A stretch of DNA of 64,000 nt from Iodobacter sp. BJB302 (GTDB taxonomy: Bacteria > Pseudomonadota > Gammaproteobacteria > Burkholderiales > Chitinibacteraceae): assembly GCF_002735645.1 (NCBI RefSeq), contig NZ_PDZG01000014.1:1-64000 (forward strand). Direction: 5' to 3'. This document shows positions 36,579 to 45,516 of the stretch, one piece after another (the stretch's first letter is position 1; each line of letters opens with the position of its first letter). Below the pieces are notes generated by a model. The model was not told where the DNA came from and did not search any database. It was given only the letters and a program-made list of their open reading frames with translations. A program made the position numbers and the translations under genes.

Positions 36579-37348
36579 AAGCGCTCACCCATCAGCTGCC
36601 AAGTGCCTGCTTCACGCGCCTCATGGGCAATATCACGCAAGACGCCCATTACCGCCAACATCGGGCAAACACCGAGGCTGACGCGACGAACGCCAGTAGC
36701 AAACAGGGCCGCAGCAGATGGTGCGCCGGGCATGGCCATCACGCTGACAGGGCCGTTGACCAACGTACAAAGACGCGTCAGTGTGGGCAAATCAACGAGG
36801 CCTGGCACAAACACCATATCCGCACCTGCGGCTAAATAAGCATTGGCCCGCCCTGCCGTGATACTTAAACGCTCTACCTCATTCTCGCCCAGGCCCAGCA
36901 AATAGGTGTCGGTACGGGCATTAATCCAGAGTAAATCTCCTGCCGCGCTGCGGGCTGCACTTATTCGGGCCGCTTGAGCGCTTAAATCAAATAACCCCGC
37001 TGCGCCATGCTGCCTGTCTTCTAAATTTACGCCCACCGCCCCCGCCGCAATAACCGCTTTGATGGTTTCTGCCACCGCCTCCGGGGATCTGCCATAGCCC
37101 GCTTCAATATCGGCAGTCACCGGCACGTCTACCGAGCGGCAGATGGCGGCCAGCTCGCTAAACATCAGCGGTGGATCAATTTGCTCGCCGTCTTTAAACC
37201 CGCGCGAGTAAGCGATTCCGCCGCTCGTTGTACCAAGGGCAGCAAAGCCCGCTGCGGCAAAAACCCGCGCGCTGCCTGCATCCCAGGCATTAGCGAGTAG
37301 AAATTGGCCCTGTTCGTTTAATGTGCGAAATTGTTGAGCAAGCTGCAT
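36524..37348 (-). CDS. Isocitrate lyase/PEP phosphonomutase family protein
   Basis: A cytoplasmic TIM-barrel enzyme of 274 residues from the ICL/PEPM superfamily. Recognisable segments are LLANAWDAGSARVFAAAGF, TTSGGIAYSRG, PVTADIEAGYG (metal-binding) and GVNLEDRQHG. The Cys-containing catalytic loop of true isocitrate lyases is not obvious, so it is probably one of the many uncharacterised lyases or mutases of this group. The ATG is preceded by GGGAGA. Its 3' end overlaps the ClbS-like gene on the other strand. Confidence 0.82.
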   Translation of the reverse strand: MQLAQQFRTLNEQGQFLLANAWDAGSARVFAAAGFAALGTTSGGIAYSRGFKDGEQIDPPLMFSELAAICRSVDVPVTADIEAGYGRSPEAVAETIKAVIAAGAVGVNLEDRQHGAAGLFDLSAQAARISAARSAAGDLLWINARTDTYLLGLGENEVERLSITAGRANAYLAAGADMVFVPGLVDLPTLTRLCTLVNGPVSVMAMPGAPSAAALFATGVRRVSLGVCPMLAVMGVLRDIAHEAREAGTWQLMGERFYGFAEAESLGRSAAGRA

Positions 37349-37463
37349 AGTGTGTCTCCCGAAAAAATCGCATCTTGCCGTGATAGCAAAGGCAAGGCTG
37401 GCGCTTTTCGGACACGGCCATGGCTGTGGCTAAAAAGTTCTGCAGACACAAAACCAAATATTG

Positions 37464-37556
37464 AACCACGGAGTAAAAGGAGAACACAGAAGGCCACGAA
37501 GGAAAACACAGATGGGGCTTCTCCGTGAAACTCCGTGTTCTCTGTGTCCTCAGTGT
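37464..37556. repeat. Imperfect inverted repeat rich in CACGGAG motifs
   Basis: The left part carries CCACGGAGTAAAAGGAGAAC and the right part, read on the other strand, carries ACACAGAGAACACGGAGT and CACGGAGAAG. This gives an imperfect inverted repeat with internally repeated CACGGAG units. Intergenic elements of this look occur in many bacteria. It lies in the gap 37349-37635 before alkA. Confidence 0.5.
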
Positions 37557-37635
37557 TTTAAGATTTAGGTTTTACATGCCCGCCACGTCCGAAAACCGCT
37601 AGCCCACTTTAAATTTGCCTGTCATGATTTCGCCT

Positions 37636-39081
37636 ATGAAACTCGATCACGATATTTGCTATAGGGCACTGGCCAGCCGCGATGCGCGCTTTGATGGGCG
37701 ATTTTTTATTGCCGTCAAAACCACCCGTATCTATTGCCGGCCCATCTGCCCTGCCCGCACGGCGAGGCAAGAGAATATTTTATTTTTTCATACCGCGGCC
37801 GAGGCGCAAGAGCTTGGCTTTCGCCCCTGCTTACGCTGCCGGCCAGAAGCCGCTCCCCATTCTGGCGCCTGGCGTGGCGTATCTAACTCTGGATTTTCCA
37901 ACACGGTAAGCCGTGCGCTCAGGTTGATTGAGATGGGGGCTTTGGACGAAGGCTCGCTGGCCTCACTTGCCGATAAATTGGGCGTAGGCGAGCGCCAGTT
38001 GCGGCGCCTGTTTGAGCAATATGTGGGCGCATCGCCACAGGGCGTGGCACAAACGCGACGGGTGTTGCTGGCCAAGCAGCTAATCCACGAAACAGCCATG
38101 CCGATTACTGATATCGCTTTTGCCGCTGGCTTTGGCAGTGTGCGCCGCTTTAATGAAGTCTTTCAGCAGCTGTACCAGCGCCCACCCAGTGATTTGCGCC
38201 GTGATAAGCAGGCCGGATCATCGACCGGCGTCACCCTGCTGCTGCGCTATCACCCACCTTACGATTGGCAAGCCATGCTGGCCTATTTATCGGCCCGCGC
38301 CATTACTGGGCTGGAGCTCGTAAAAGACGGGATTTACACGCGAACCATTAGTATCCATGGTGTGCAGGGCATGGTATCGGTGCAACAGGCAAATAGTCAT
38401 GCGCTGACAGCCACCATTCGTTTCCCCAACCTCGCCGCCTTGCCACAAATTATCGCCCGCCTCAGGGCCATGTTTGATTTAGCCGCTGACCCAGACATGA
38501 TTAATCAGCAATTAGCCAGCGATCCGTTGATGGCAAAGCTCACCGCCAAACGGCCTGGTCTGCGCGTACCAGGCGCTTGGGATGGTTTCGAGCTGGCGAT
38601 TCGTGCCATCCTCGGCCAGCAAATTACCGTCGCCGCCGCCATTAAACTCGCAGGTAAAATAGTGGCGCAATATGGCCATCCATTAGGCACACGTGATGCG
38701 CAATACCCCTCTTTAAGCCATGTTTTCCCCTCGCCCGCCATCTTGAGCAAGGCGAATTTCACCGGCATGCCGCAAAGCCGCGCCAACACTCTATCGGCGC
38801 TGGCCACAGCTTTTGAGGCCGACCCTGATTTATTAAGCAGTGGCAGCAATATTGCCGAGACCTGCACCAAACTACTCGCCATCACAGGCATTGGCGACTG
38901 GACCACCCAATATATTGCCATGCGCCAATTGCGGGAGCCTGACGCCTTTCCCGCCAGCGACGTTGCCCTGATCAAAGCTATCACCCAATTAGAAGGGCCT
39001 TGCAAGCTCAGCGCCAGAGCCGAAGCATGGCAGCCCTGGCGAGCCTATGCTGCTCAGTATCTTTGGACTGAGGTAACCTGA
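37636..39081 (+). CDS. alkA: Ada/AlkA fusion: 3-methyladenine DNA glycosylase II
   Basis: A 481-residue alkylation-repair protein. The order is: an Ada zinc domain (residues about 1-75, with CRPIC and CLRCRPE), an AraC-type helix-turn-helix (about 85-185), an AlkA N-terminal domain, and an HhH-GPD glycosylase (about 300-480, with GQQITVAAA and the ITGIGDWTTQYIAMR helix-hairpin region plus the catalytic Asp in FPASDVALIK). It removes alkylated bases and may also sense methyl damage through the Ada domain. The ATG at 37636 (MKLDHD) matches relatives. A decayed copy of its last 190 bases lies 6.6 kb downstream, past the defence island. Confidence 0.9.
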   Translation: MKLDHDICYRALASRDARFDGRFFIAVKTTRIYCRPICPARTARQENILFFHTAAEAQELGFRPCLRCRPEAAPHSGAWRGVSNSGFSNTVSRALRLIEMGALDEGSLASLADKLGVGERQLRRLFEQYVGASPQGVAQTRRVLLAKQLIHETAMPITDIAFAAGFGSVRRFNEVFQQLYQRPPSDLRRDKQAGSSTGVTLLLRYHPPYDWQAMLAYLSARAITGLELVKDGIYTRTISIHGVQGMVSVQQANSHALTATIRFPNLAALPQIIARLRAMFDLAADPDMINQQLASDPLMAKLTAKRPGLRVPGAWDGFELAIRAILGQQITVAAAIKLAGKIVAQYGHPLGTRDAQYPSLSHVFPSPAILSKANFTGMPQSRANTLSALATAFEADPDLLSSGSNIAETCTKLLAITGIGDWTTQYIAMRQLREPDAFPASDVALIKAITQLEGPCKLSARAEAWQPWRAYAAQYLWTEVT

Positions 39082-39107
39082 AATCCGTAGACACGCTTAT
39101 TTGATAA

Positions 39108-39270
39108 ACTTTATTAAACCTTCTTTGGGGCATTTTTGTACCAAGGCCAACGTCAATGCCGCACTCACCCACTCTTTTGTCATTCGACTACCCATCGCAT
39201 AACCGATGGTTTCGCAACCAAATACATCCTTGATTCCAGCCAAATAGAGCCAGCCTTCTGTGGTCGAAAC
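39108..39270 (-). pseudogene. IS3-family transposase OrfB fragment
   Basis: Minus-strand translation gives TTEGWLYLAGIKDVFGCETI and then GYAMGSRMTKEWVSAALTLA, a clear piece of the integrase core domain of IS3-type OrfB. It breaks off just before the expected HHSDRGSQY catalytic segment. Both ends of the gene are missing. It sits between the 3' end of alkA and the helicase gene and marks the island edge. Confidence 0.85.
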
Positions 39271-39293
39271 AATCGAAAAGCAACGCCCAGCCC

Positions 39294-39365
39294 TAGGTCA
39301 AAATTCGATCGTCGGGGAGGGTAAAATTTCAATCGGAGTGAACAGCCCCGTCAAAATTTTACGGT
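39294..39365. repeat. Repeated GTCAAAATT motifs, possible IS21-type end
   Basis: Three related units, GGTCAAAATTCGATCG, GGTAAAATTTCAATCGG and CGTCAAAATTTTACGG, follow each other within 72 bases. Multiple terminal repeats of this kind flank IS21-family elements, where they bind the transposase. No istA or istB gene is present, so at most this is a remnant. Confidence 0.35.
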
Positions 39366-39454
39366 TTTTCTCACTCATTTCTGCCTATCTTTTCATAGCA
39401 GAAACCATATTTAAACTACTGTCTGTTTTATTGGATCCACTCTAGTGCTCAGTT

Positions 39455-42127
39455 TTATGTGCTTGGTGAAAAGTTTGGTGCGGCATCCGCAATTTCATCT
39501 AGGTAAGCACGCATTTCTGGATCTTTTTCATTGCTCATATTAAGCACAATGCCGTGTAGTTGAGCGCGTAAGTCTGCCCAGCGTGTGCGTAATACTTGCC
39601 AATTATGTTCATCGTAGGTGCCTTGAAAAATGACTGGCCGTATATCGATTCTTGGAATATCGGCAGGTTCACCATCACGCTTAATCACTTGCTCAAGCTC
39701 TTTTTGCCAAAAACTACCAACCCGATCAACGCGACCAATTTGTTGTTCAACCACGCCAGGATTCCACTCTGGGTGAAGCAAAATCACAGTTTTGCAGGCT
39801 TCGTGCAGATTCAGCCCCTCTCGGCCAACCATTGATTGCGCCACCAACACCTTAATCGAACTGTGCGGACGATTAAATGCCAGCTGCATCATGCGTCGAC
39901 TGTGCTGGCTGGTGCCGCCGTACATCAAGCGGGCAAACGTGCCCTGACTGCTGCCGTACTCATCTTTTAGGCGCTGCTGTAAATGTGGCCATAAGCGTTC
40001 AGCTTCCTGCTCATCGAGTTGGCCATCGCCGTTCTCATCGCCTTCATTGCGTTCGCACAATGCCTGCATCAGATCAGCAAAGGCTTTGGCATAATGCTCA
40101 GGGCTTTGCATCTCGGCCGACTCACCCAATTGCTCGGTTAGTGCACGGCTAACCAGCGCAAGGGCGTGAGCGTCATCCTCGCCCTCTTTGGCATTGGCCA
40201 ACACGGTGCAAAATGCACCATAGAGACTGCGCATGCGAGGCTCAAACTGCCCTTGGCGAAATCCCTCTTCGAGCAACCTAGGCAGATCATTACGCTGGCT
40301 TTGCCGACGCTTTTGCAGCTCACGGTATTGCTCGGCCAATCTCGCATCCAGCACGTCTAAACATAAATTTGACTGCAATTGCTGATGTGCCGCACGCACA
40401 GCTGGCCAGTCGCTTTCATTGGCTCTTCCATCTACTTCCCCATGCACCTTGGCTTGAGGCCAGGACAGGCCTGAAGCAAGAGCGCGCAACATGGCTCTGG
40501 CATTCAGCAGTTGCACCAAACAGGTTAACGGTCGAGTAAAACGACCAAAAACCAGGGCCTTTTCACCGCACTCACTGACCTCTTCAATGACAGCCACTGC
40601 TGCTAAGGTCGCAGGATGGTTAAACAGCACCTCATCGCCATTTTTATCGACGAAGGGTTGCTGCATGACCGTGCCCCACCATTGTGCGCGCTGCAGGCGT
40701 TTAAGCTCTGAGGAGCTTAGTGAGGCTTTGCCTGCCGCTACTGGTTGATTTTCCGCCAGCTCACCGGCTTCGCTGTCTTGCTCGGCAACATAGCTAGGGC
40801 TATCGATCACGGCAGCGAGTCCATGGCCATTACCCATGGTCAGACGCAGACGTTTGAGCTGTTCATTCTGGCTGTCGCGCAGGCCAACCGTCACCACTGA
40901 CAAGGCTTCGGCCGCGCATACTGCCTGTTGCCAGGCGGGATCAAGCGTTACCACATCAATAGCAATGTCGCGCTCTTGCCGATAGGCGTCATGGGAAAGT
41001 TGGGTCGCTTTTACAAACTGCTGTACGGCTTGGTCTTCGCGCTTATCTCGGCGCAAAACAAAAGGTGACAACGCAGCCTGAAAGCTTGCCGCCGCTGTGG
41101 CATAAGCAGCTCTGACAGCGGCATCGCTAGGGCTGGCGCGGACCTGCTGCACCGCAAGGGCATAGCCTGTTACGGCATTTTCGACGGCCTGCAATTGCTC
41201 TGGCTTGAGCCCAATACGACGCAGAATCTGCTGCCACTGGCTAACATCCAACTCAACGGGTGTCGCAGTCATGGCAAAGCGTCGGGCATCTGGCGATGAC
41301 TGGATCAAGCGGCCAAGCAAGCCAGATAGGCCGCTGTCGTCATTACGGCTCTTGTGCGCCTCGTCGATCACGACCAGATCAAAGTGCCCCAAGCCCAGGC
41401 CTACCGCCTCTTCGAGACAAGGGCGGAGAAGTTCATAGCGCTTGTATGCGCTTGCTTCCAAGGCGCCCGGCCATGGTGTACGGCTTATTAGCGCGTCCAT
41501 TTGCTGATTCAGCGGATGCTGGGTGTCTTCAGGTATGGCATTACAGATGCTGGTAGCCGCATTTTCGACTGATTGGTAAGCAAGAGCCTCATTCTGAAAG
41601 TAACCTCGCGGAAAACGCCCTTGGGTTTTCTTGCGCCAACAGGCATACACCTCAGGCAATAATGCCCAACGCCACGGGGCTGAATCTTGCCCCAACCGCC
41701 AGTTAGAAAAGCCATGGGAGACCATAACTACCGACTCCGCAAACCATGGTTTCTGAGCTGCAACCTCTTTAGAGTCCCAGACGGAGATGTATTGCCATAG
41801 GCTGCGCAGTAACGGTGCCGCTTTGACCTCGCCACGGCTTAATTCTTCCTGCCATTGATAACCCAGCACTGGCGGCACAAGCACTGCAACTCGGCCGCCA
41901 GCGGCAACCACTGCGCGGATCACCGCAACGGCAATGCGGGTTTTGCCCATACCCACTTCATCCGCCACGATCACCCCGTTGTCAGGTAACCGTTTGGCCA
42001 AAGCACGCACACTGGCGCACTGCCCCTGATTCAGCCAGGGGCCAGGGTTTGCACCTAAGCCCTGCTGCTGGTCGAGCTCAAGCAACTTGTCTGCAACAAC
42101 CTGCCATCCTTGAAATTGCTGATTCAT
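39455..42127 (-). CDS. SNF2-type DEAH helicase of a putative defence operon
   Basis: A superfamily 2 helicase or translocase of 890 residues. Walker A reads DEVGMGKTR (about residue 55), the Walker B box VVIDEAHKSRND, motif III MTATPVEL, and the C-terminal half has VLVAQSMVGREGLNLHEA and motif VI QQIGRVDRVGSFW. The layout is SNF2/RapA-like, with a large insertion between the two RecA lobes. The ATG at 42127 overlaps the stop of the PLD gene (ATGA). It is the last gene of a three-gene operon. SNF2 helicases paired with PLD nucleases occur in anti-phage systems such as DISARM and Dpd, but the other genes of those systems are absent. Confidence 0.85.
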   Translation of the reverse strand: MNQQFQGWQVVADKLLELDQQQGLGANPGPWLNQGQCASVRALAKRLPDNGVIVADEVGMGKTRIAVAVIRAVVAAGGRVAVLVPPVLGYQWQEELSRGEVKAAPLLRSLWQYISVWDSKEVAAQKPWFAESVVMVSHGFSNWRLGQDSAPWRWALLPEVYACWRKKTQGRFPRGYFQNEALAYQSVENAATSICNAIPEDTQHPLNQQMDALISRTPWPGALEASAYKRYELLRPCLEEAVGLGLGHFDLVVIDEAHKSRNDDSGLSGLLGRLIQSSPDARRFAMTATPVELDVSQWQQILRRIGLKPEQLQAVENAVTGYALAVQQVRASPSDAAVRAAYATAAASFQAALSPFVLRRDKREDQAVQQFVKATQLSHDAYRQERDIAIDVVTLDPAWQQAVCAAEALSVVTVGLRDSQNEQLKRLRLTMGNGHGLAAVIDSPSYVAEQDSEAGELAENQPVAAGKASLSSSELKRLQRAQWWGTVMQQPFVDKNGDEVLFNHPATLAAVAVIEEVSECGEKALVFGRFTRPLTCLVQLLNARAMLRALASGLSWPQAKVHGEVDGRANESDWPAVRAAHQQLQSNLCLDVLDARLAEQYRELQKRRQSQRNDLPRLLEEGFRQGQFEPRMRSLYGAFCTVLANAKEGEDDAHALALVSRALTEQLGESAEMQSPEHYAKAFADLMQALCERNEGDENGDGQLDEQEAERLWPHLQQRLKDEYGSSQGTFARLMYGGTSQHSRRMMQLAFNRPHSSIKVLVAQSMVGREGLNLHEACKTVILLHPEWNPGVVEQQIGRVDRVGSFWQKELEQVIKRDGEPADIPRIDIRPVIFQGTYDEHNWQVLRTRWADLRAQLHGIVLNMSNEKDPEMRAYLDEIADAAPNFSPST

Positions 42128-44121
42128 TGCTGCTCTCCAATCGGGCATAGGCTTGCTACATCCCAAGACGCCTCGATACGGGCAAGTAAGGCTCGGTAAA
42201 TCACGCCCTCAGGACTCGACGCCTGCTCGGCAAAAATGGGCAAGAATGCCGCTTCGCGCAACGAGCTTAGGGGGTTTAGGCGCATAGCCCGGAATACGTT
42301 AATGACCGGATCCTTTGCAACTTGCAGCAAGGACTGCTCAAGCCGCGTGCACCAGGCCGACCAGTCGAGCGGGTGCAGACCCACCTGCTTGGCAGCTATC
42401 TGCTCAATCAAGACCATCATCCGGCGGATCGGGTAGCCGGTGCAGCCAGCATCAACGACTGCAGCAGCACAGGCCAGCCCCGTACTATCTGGACTCTCTT
42501 CAAGCTCATCCAGCGTTTTGTCTTCATCCACAGCGGACTGCGGGAAATTAGCCAGTTGCCACCAGACCTCATCCAGATCCAACACAGGCATAGCCGTTGC
42601 GGCTAGGCGCCCCAACTCATCCAACACGGGCAATACAGCGCTATGGGCCTGACCAGCTATTGACCACTGAATAGTCACCTCTCGTGGTGGTTGGCCAAAC
42701 CATTGCCACACACCTGGTTGCGAGCTGGCGCACGCGGCACCGTTGGCATCTAGCGGCGTTACTGGCACTTCAGTTTGCTCAGGGGCTCGCAGCGAACTGC
42801 CCTCCTCAGTCACTTGCCAATTAAGCCACGCCAGCGGCGCGGCAAGCGGGCCGCCCTCATGCTCGGGCATTGGCTCACCAGCCGACAATTGCTCAAACGC
42901 TGAAATAGCAGAGTCCCACTGCACGGGCAGTAGATTGGTAATAATCCGTGCGGCGCTTACATCCCCCTCAGCGCACCAATACACCTCCTCAGGGCTAAGC
43001 AGCATACCGGCTTCAAGATTGCCACCAGCGGTTGACATCGGATTGTCGAACCCTGGGCCAGTTAAGTTGCCTGAGCCTAAGTAAACCCAAGTACTGCTGC
43101 AGCGTGCGCTGCCCTCTCGGTAGTTGGCGGAGAAAATAAACTTCGCATGCAGTGAACGCGGCATCGCCGACCCAAACACCTCAGCATTCTGATCAGCAGC
43201 ACGAATGCTGTAGCCAGCGGCCTGCATCGCACTTAATCCCTCAGCAACGGCTTGGCATGCACTAGGGTTAACGAAAACGTCAACTTCAGGACGTGCAGTT
43301 AATAGACCCGCTTCTTGCAGCGTCTTAGTGATTTTACTCAGCACCGAGGGTAGCTGCCCTTCTCCATTAACGCCCTCGAAAAACCCCGAGCCCATGCCGA
43401 GATAATTACGCTTAACGTCGGAGGCATGCTGCTTGATCAACGGCACCAGTTGCCTCAGCAAAGACTGCTTGCGGTTATCAAAATAACGCGGAGATGCATT
43501 GGCCGTGCTGTGTCCTGCCACAACTTTTAACCAATCGCTTAGCCACTGCATGGACTGCGCGGTTAAAGAGGCTGACTGGTGACTGGATTTGGCATGCAGA
43601 ATTCGTGTATCAAAATAACCGCTAAGCCACTCCAGCATCTGCCAGGCAGCACTGATGTCCGCGCAGTTTTGTCCAAGCCAAGCTGGCTGTTGCTGTACAT
43701 GTTCACTACTGCACTCGATACACGAAACCAGATCGAGTGATTCAGTAACTGTTTGTACAGTCCAATTACCTGTGGATACGATCAAACGCACTAGCCAGCG
43801 ATGCGGCTCTTTTTCATGGCGAAAGCCCAGCACAGCCACTTTGGCATGCAGCAAAGCAAAAGGCTTTTTTTGTTCCGACTTGAAGATCAGATGTGCGACC
43901 CCTGGGGCATCCGTCAAGGCAATGGCCGCATGCGCGGGGTCAAGCATCATTACCAGCGCAAGCTGCCCCTGATAGGCGCGCTGCGCCGTTGTTTGCCGGG
44001 TAAAACGCTCAGCAGCCTGATCAAGGAAATTGCAATCGGCAGAATAACCACACAACCAACCAAAGCTACCTAAATAGTGATCGGGCGCTTCAAAATGATG
44101 CAGCAGAGATGGCGTGGTCAT
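42124..44121 (-). CDS. Large phospholipase D-fold protein of the putative defence operon
   Basis: A 665-residue protein with two PLD-like half-sites. The first reads LLHAKVAVLGF followed by LIVSTGNWT (about residues 90-125); the second reads SLHAKFIFSAN followed by YLGSGNLTGPG (about residues 325-355). His, Lys and the downstream Asn are present in both, but the Asp of the classical HxKxxxxD motif is not. This matches PLD-fold nucleases of restriction and defence systems more than lipases. The C-terminal 300 residues are unrecognised. The start overlaps the upstream stop by one base (TAATG) and the end overlaps the helicase start by four. Confidence 0.78.
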   Translation of the reverse strand: MTTPSLLHHFEAPDHYLGSFGWLCGYSADCNFLDQAAERFTRQTTAQRAYQGQLALVMMLDPAHAAIALTDAPGVAHLIFKSEQKKPFALLHAKVAVLGFRHEKEPHRWLVRLIVSTGNWTVQTVTESLDLVSCIECSSEHVQQQPAWLGQNCADISAAWQMLEWLSGYFDTRILHAKSSHQSASLTAQSMQWLSDWLKVVAGHSTANASPRYFDNRKQSLLRQLVPLIKQHASDVKRNYLGMGSGFFEGVNGEGQLPSVLSKITKTLQEAGLLTARPEVDVFVNPSACQAVAEGLSAMQAAGYSIRAADQNAEVFGSAMPRSLHAKFIFSANYREGSARCSSTWVYLGSGNLTGPGFDNPMSTAGGNLEAGMLLSPEEVYWCAEGDVSAARIITNLLPVQWDSAISAFEQLSAGEPMPEHEGGPLAAPLAWLNWQVTEEGSSLRAPEQTEVPVTPLDANGAACASSQPGVWQWFGQPPREVTIQWSIAGQAHSAVLPVLDELGRLAATAMPVLDLDEVWWQLANFPQSAVDEDKTLDELEESPDSTGLACAAAVVDAGCTGYPIRRMMVLIEQIAAKQVGLHPLDWSAWCTRLEQSLLQVAKDPVINVFRAMRLNPLSSLREAAFLPIFAEQASSPEGVIYRALLARIEASWDVASLCPIGEQQ

Positions 44122-45440
44122 TATGATTCTTCGCTATTCGTGAATGGGGCTGCGCTGAGCCATGTATCCAGATCGCCATGCAGGTCAGCGTTCAAATAGA
44201 ACAGATTACTCATGCGACTCGACATGCCTGTTGGCCATTTCAAGCGCCGTTGATCAGCCTCTTCATCCAAAGCTTCAGTCTCAGCATGATTAGAACTAGG
44301 GCTACCCTCAAATGCGGGGCCAGGCAATACAACGGAGCCCATCAGGCGCAACACACGCCCGTCACGCTCGACCAAATGCCGAACAATTGCCGCATCCGAT
44401 TCAGCGCGGCACTCACGACTAAATTGGAAGGCAGTAGGCTCGCTATGGCCCAACACCAAGTACTCAGAAGCCCGTTGACGCAGCTTAGCGAGTGCCAACA
44501 GCACCGGCTTCGGAAACGTCGATTTGCTCAAGTCAAAAGATCGGCCATCCTGCAAGGCTCCGAGATGCAACTCCAGTGCATCAAGCACCTCTAAACTCTG
44601 ATCGCGCAGCGCAAAAAAAGCAGCGCCGGTTTGTAGATCGTGCCAATGCTCAGCATCGAGCATCGTTGGGCGGCTATCCCAACTGGGCACTTGCTCTGGT
44701 TGCTGACGCAGCCCTTCAACCCATTGCAGGGCATTGCGCCGGCGTTGCTTGCTGGCATGCGGCTCAGTTTTGCTGCCGCAATGCAATACATCGGTCAATA
44801 GTCTCCGAAATGTTTCATCCATTGGTTCAAGAGGTGATAAGGATGCATAGAGCAATTTTTTATAGCGTCCCTTGTCAACGTCACACTTACCTTGGCTCCA
44901 TTGGTAGATATTTTCGAAAAGTTCGCGACCATAGATGCCATTTGAATTGGTGCCTAAGCCAAATCGAAGTAAACACTGTTCGCTAAGCTGGTACTGGTTA
45001 AAACGTGTGGCATCAGATTGCACTAAACCCAGTGCAGGTAAAGCCTTCACCGTTGCCATGCGCATCGGCTGTGTTACGTAAAAACTAGATTTAGATGCTT
45101 TTTCAAATGTTAATTCTTTCTTGTTTTTAAGCTTGTTTGCGCCGCGCAAGCGAGGGTCGGATTTCCAGCCATTATGATCAAGCGCAAGCCAGCAAGATAA
45201 AGCTTCAATTGCATTTGCACATTGAATATTTGTATTTTTTTGACCATTAATTTTTAATTTGTTAGCTAATGCGACGCCTAATAAGGCATACCAAAGTTGC
45301 TTGCCATACCAGACCCCACCAATCCCAGGAACGGCTTGTTCATTAAAAAACCGGACGGTAAATCCTAATCCTAATGTTCTCGCTCTTCTCATAGAACTAA
45401 CCATATCAGGGCCAAGCAATCCCCACGTTATTCCGTTCAT
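44121..45440 (-). CDS. Unrecognised 439-residue protein, first gene of the defence operon
   Basis: I do not recognise a family. The protein is soluble, with no signal peptide or membrane segment. The N-terminal third is basic (KLKNKKELTFEKASKSS) and has the look of a winged-helix reader (VKALPALGLVQSDATRFNQY, then LSEQCLLRFGL). The C-terminal part is acidic near residues 380-405 (ETEALDEEADQ). Position and coupling (first gene, TAATG overlap with the PLD gene, ribosome binding site AAAGGA) suggest a specificity or assembly subunit for the PLD-helicase pair. The first 130 codons look AT-richer than the rest. Confidence 0.7.
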   Translation of the reverse strand: MNGITWGLLGPDMVSSMRRARTLGLGFTVRFFNEQAVPGIGGVWYGKQLWYALLGVALANKLKINGQKNTNIQCANAIEALSCWLALDHNGWKSDPRLRGANKLKNKKELTFEKASKSSFYVTQPMRMATVKALPALGLVQSDATRFNQYQLSEQCLLRFGLGTNSNGIYGRELFENIYQWSQGKCDVDKGRYKKLLYASLSPLEPMDETFRRLLTDVLHCGSKTEPHASKQRRRNALQWVEGLRQQPEQVPSWDSRPTMLDAEHWHDLQTGAAFFALRDQSLEVLDALELHLGALQDGRSFDLSKSTFPKPVLLALAKLRQRASEYLVLGHSEPTAFQFSRECRAESDAAIVRHLVERDGRVLRLMGSVVLPGPAFEGSPSSNHAETEALDEEADQRRLKWPTGMSSRMSNLFYLNADLHGDLDTWLSAAPFTNSEES

Positions 45441-45516
45441 TTGAATCCTTTATTATTGTTTAGTTTTAGGTATGCATCGAATAAGCGCTGTTAGAAAATA
45501 AAACTCAGCCGGAATT

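Noticed and set aside
43655-43972. Plus-strand frames opposite the PLD gene
   Set aside because: They are Cys/Ser-rich shadows of the minus-strand gene without ribosome binding sites.
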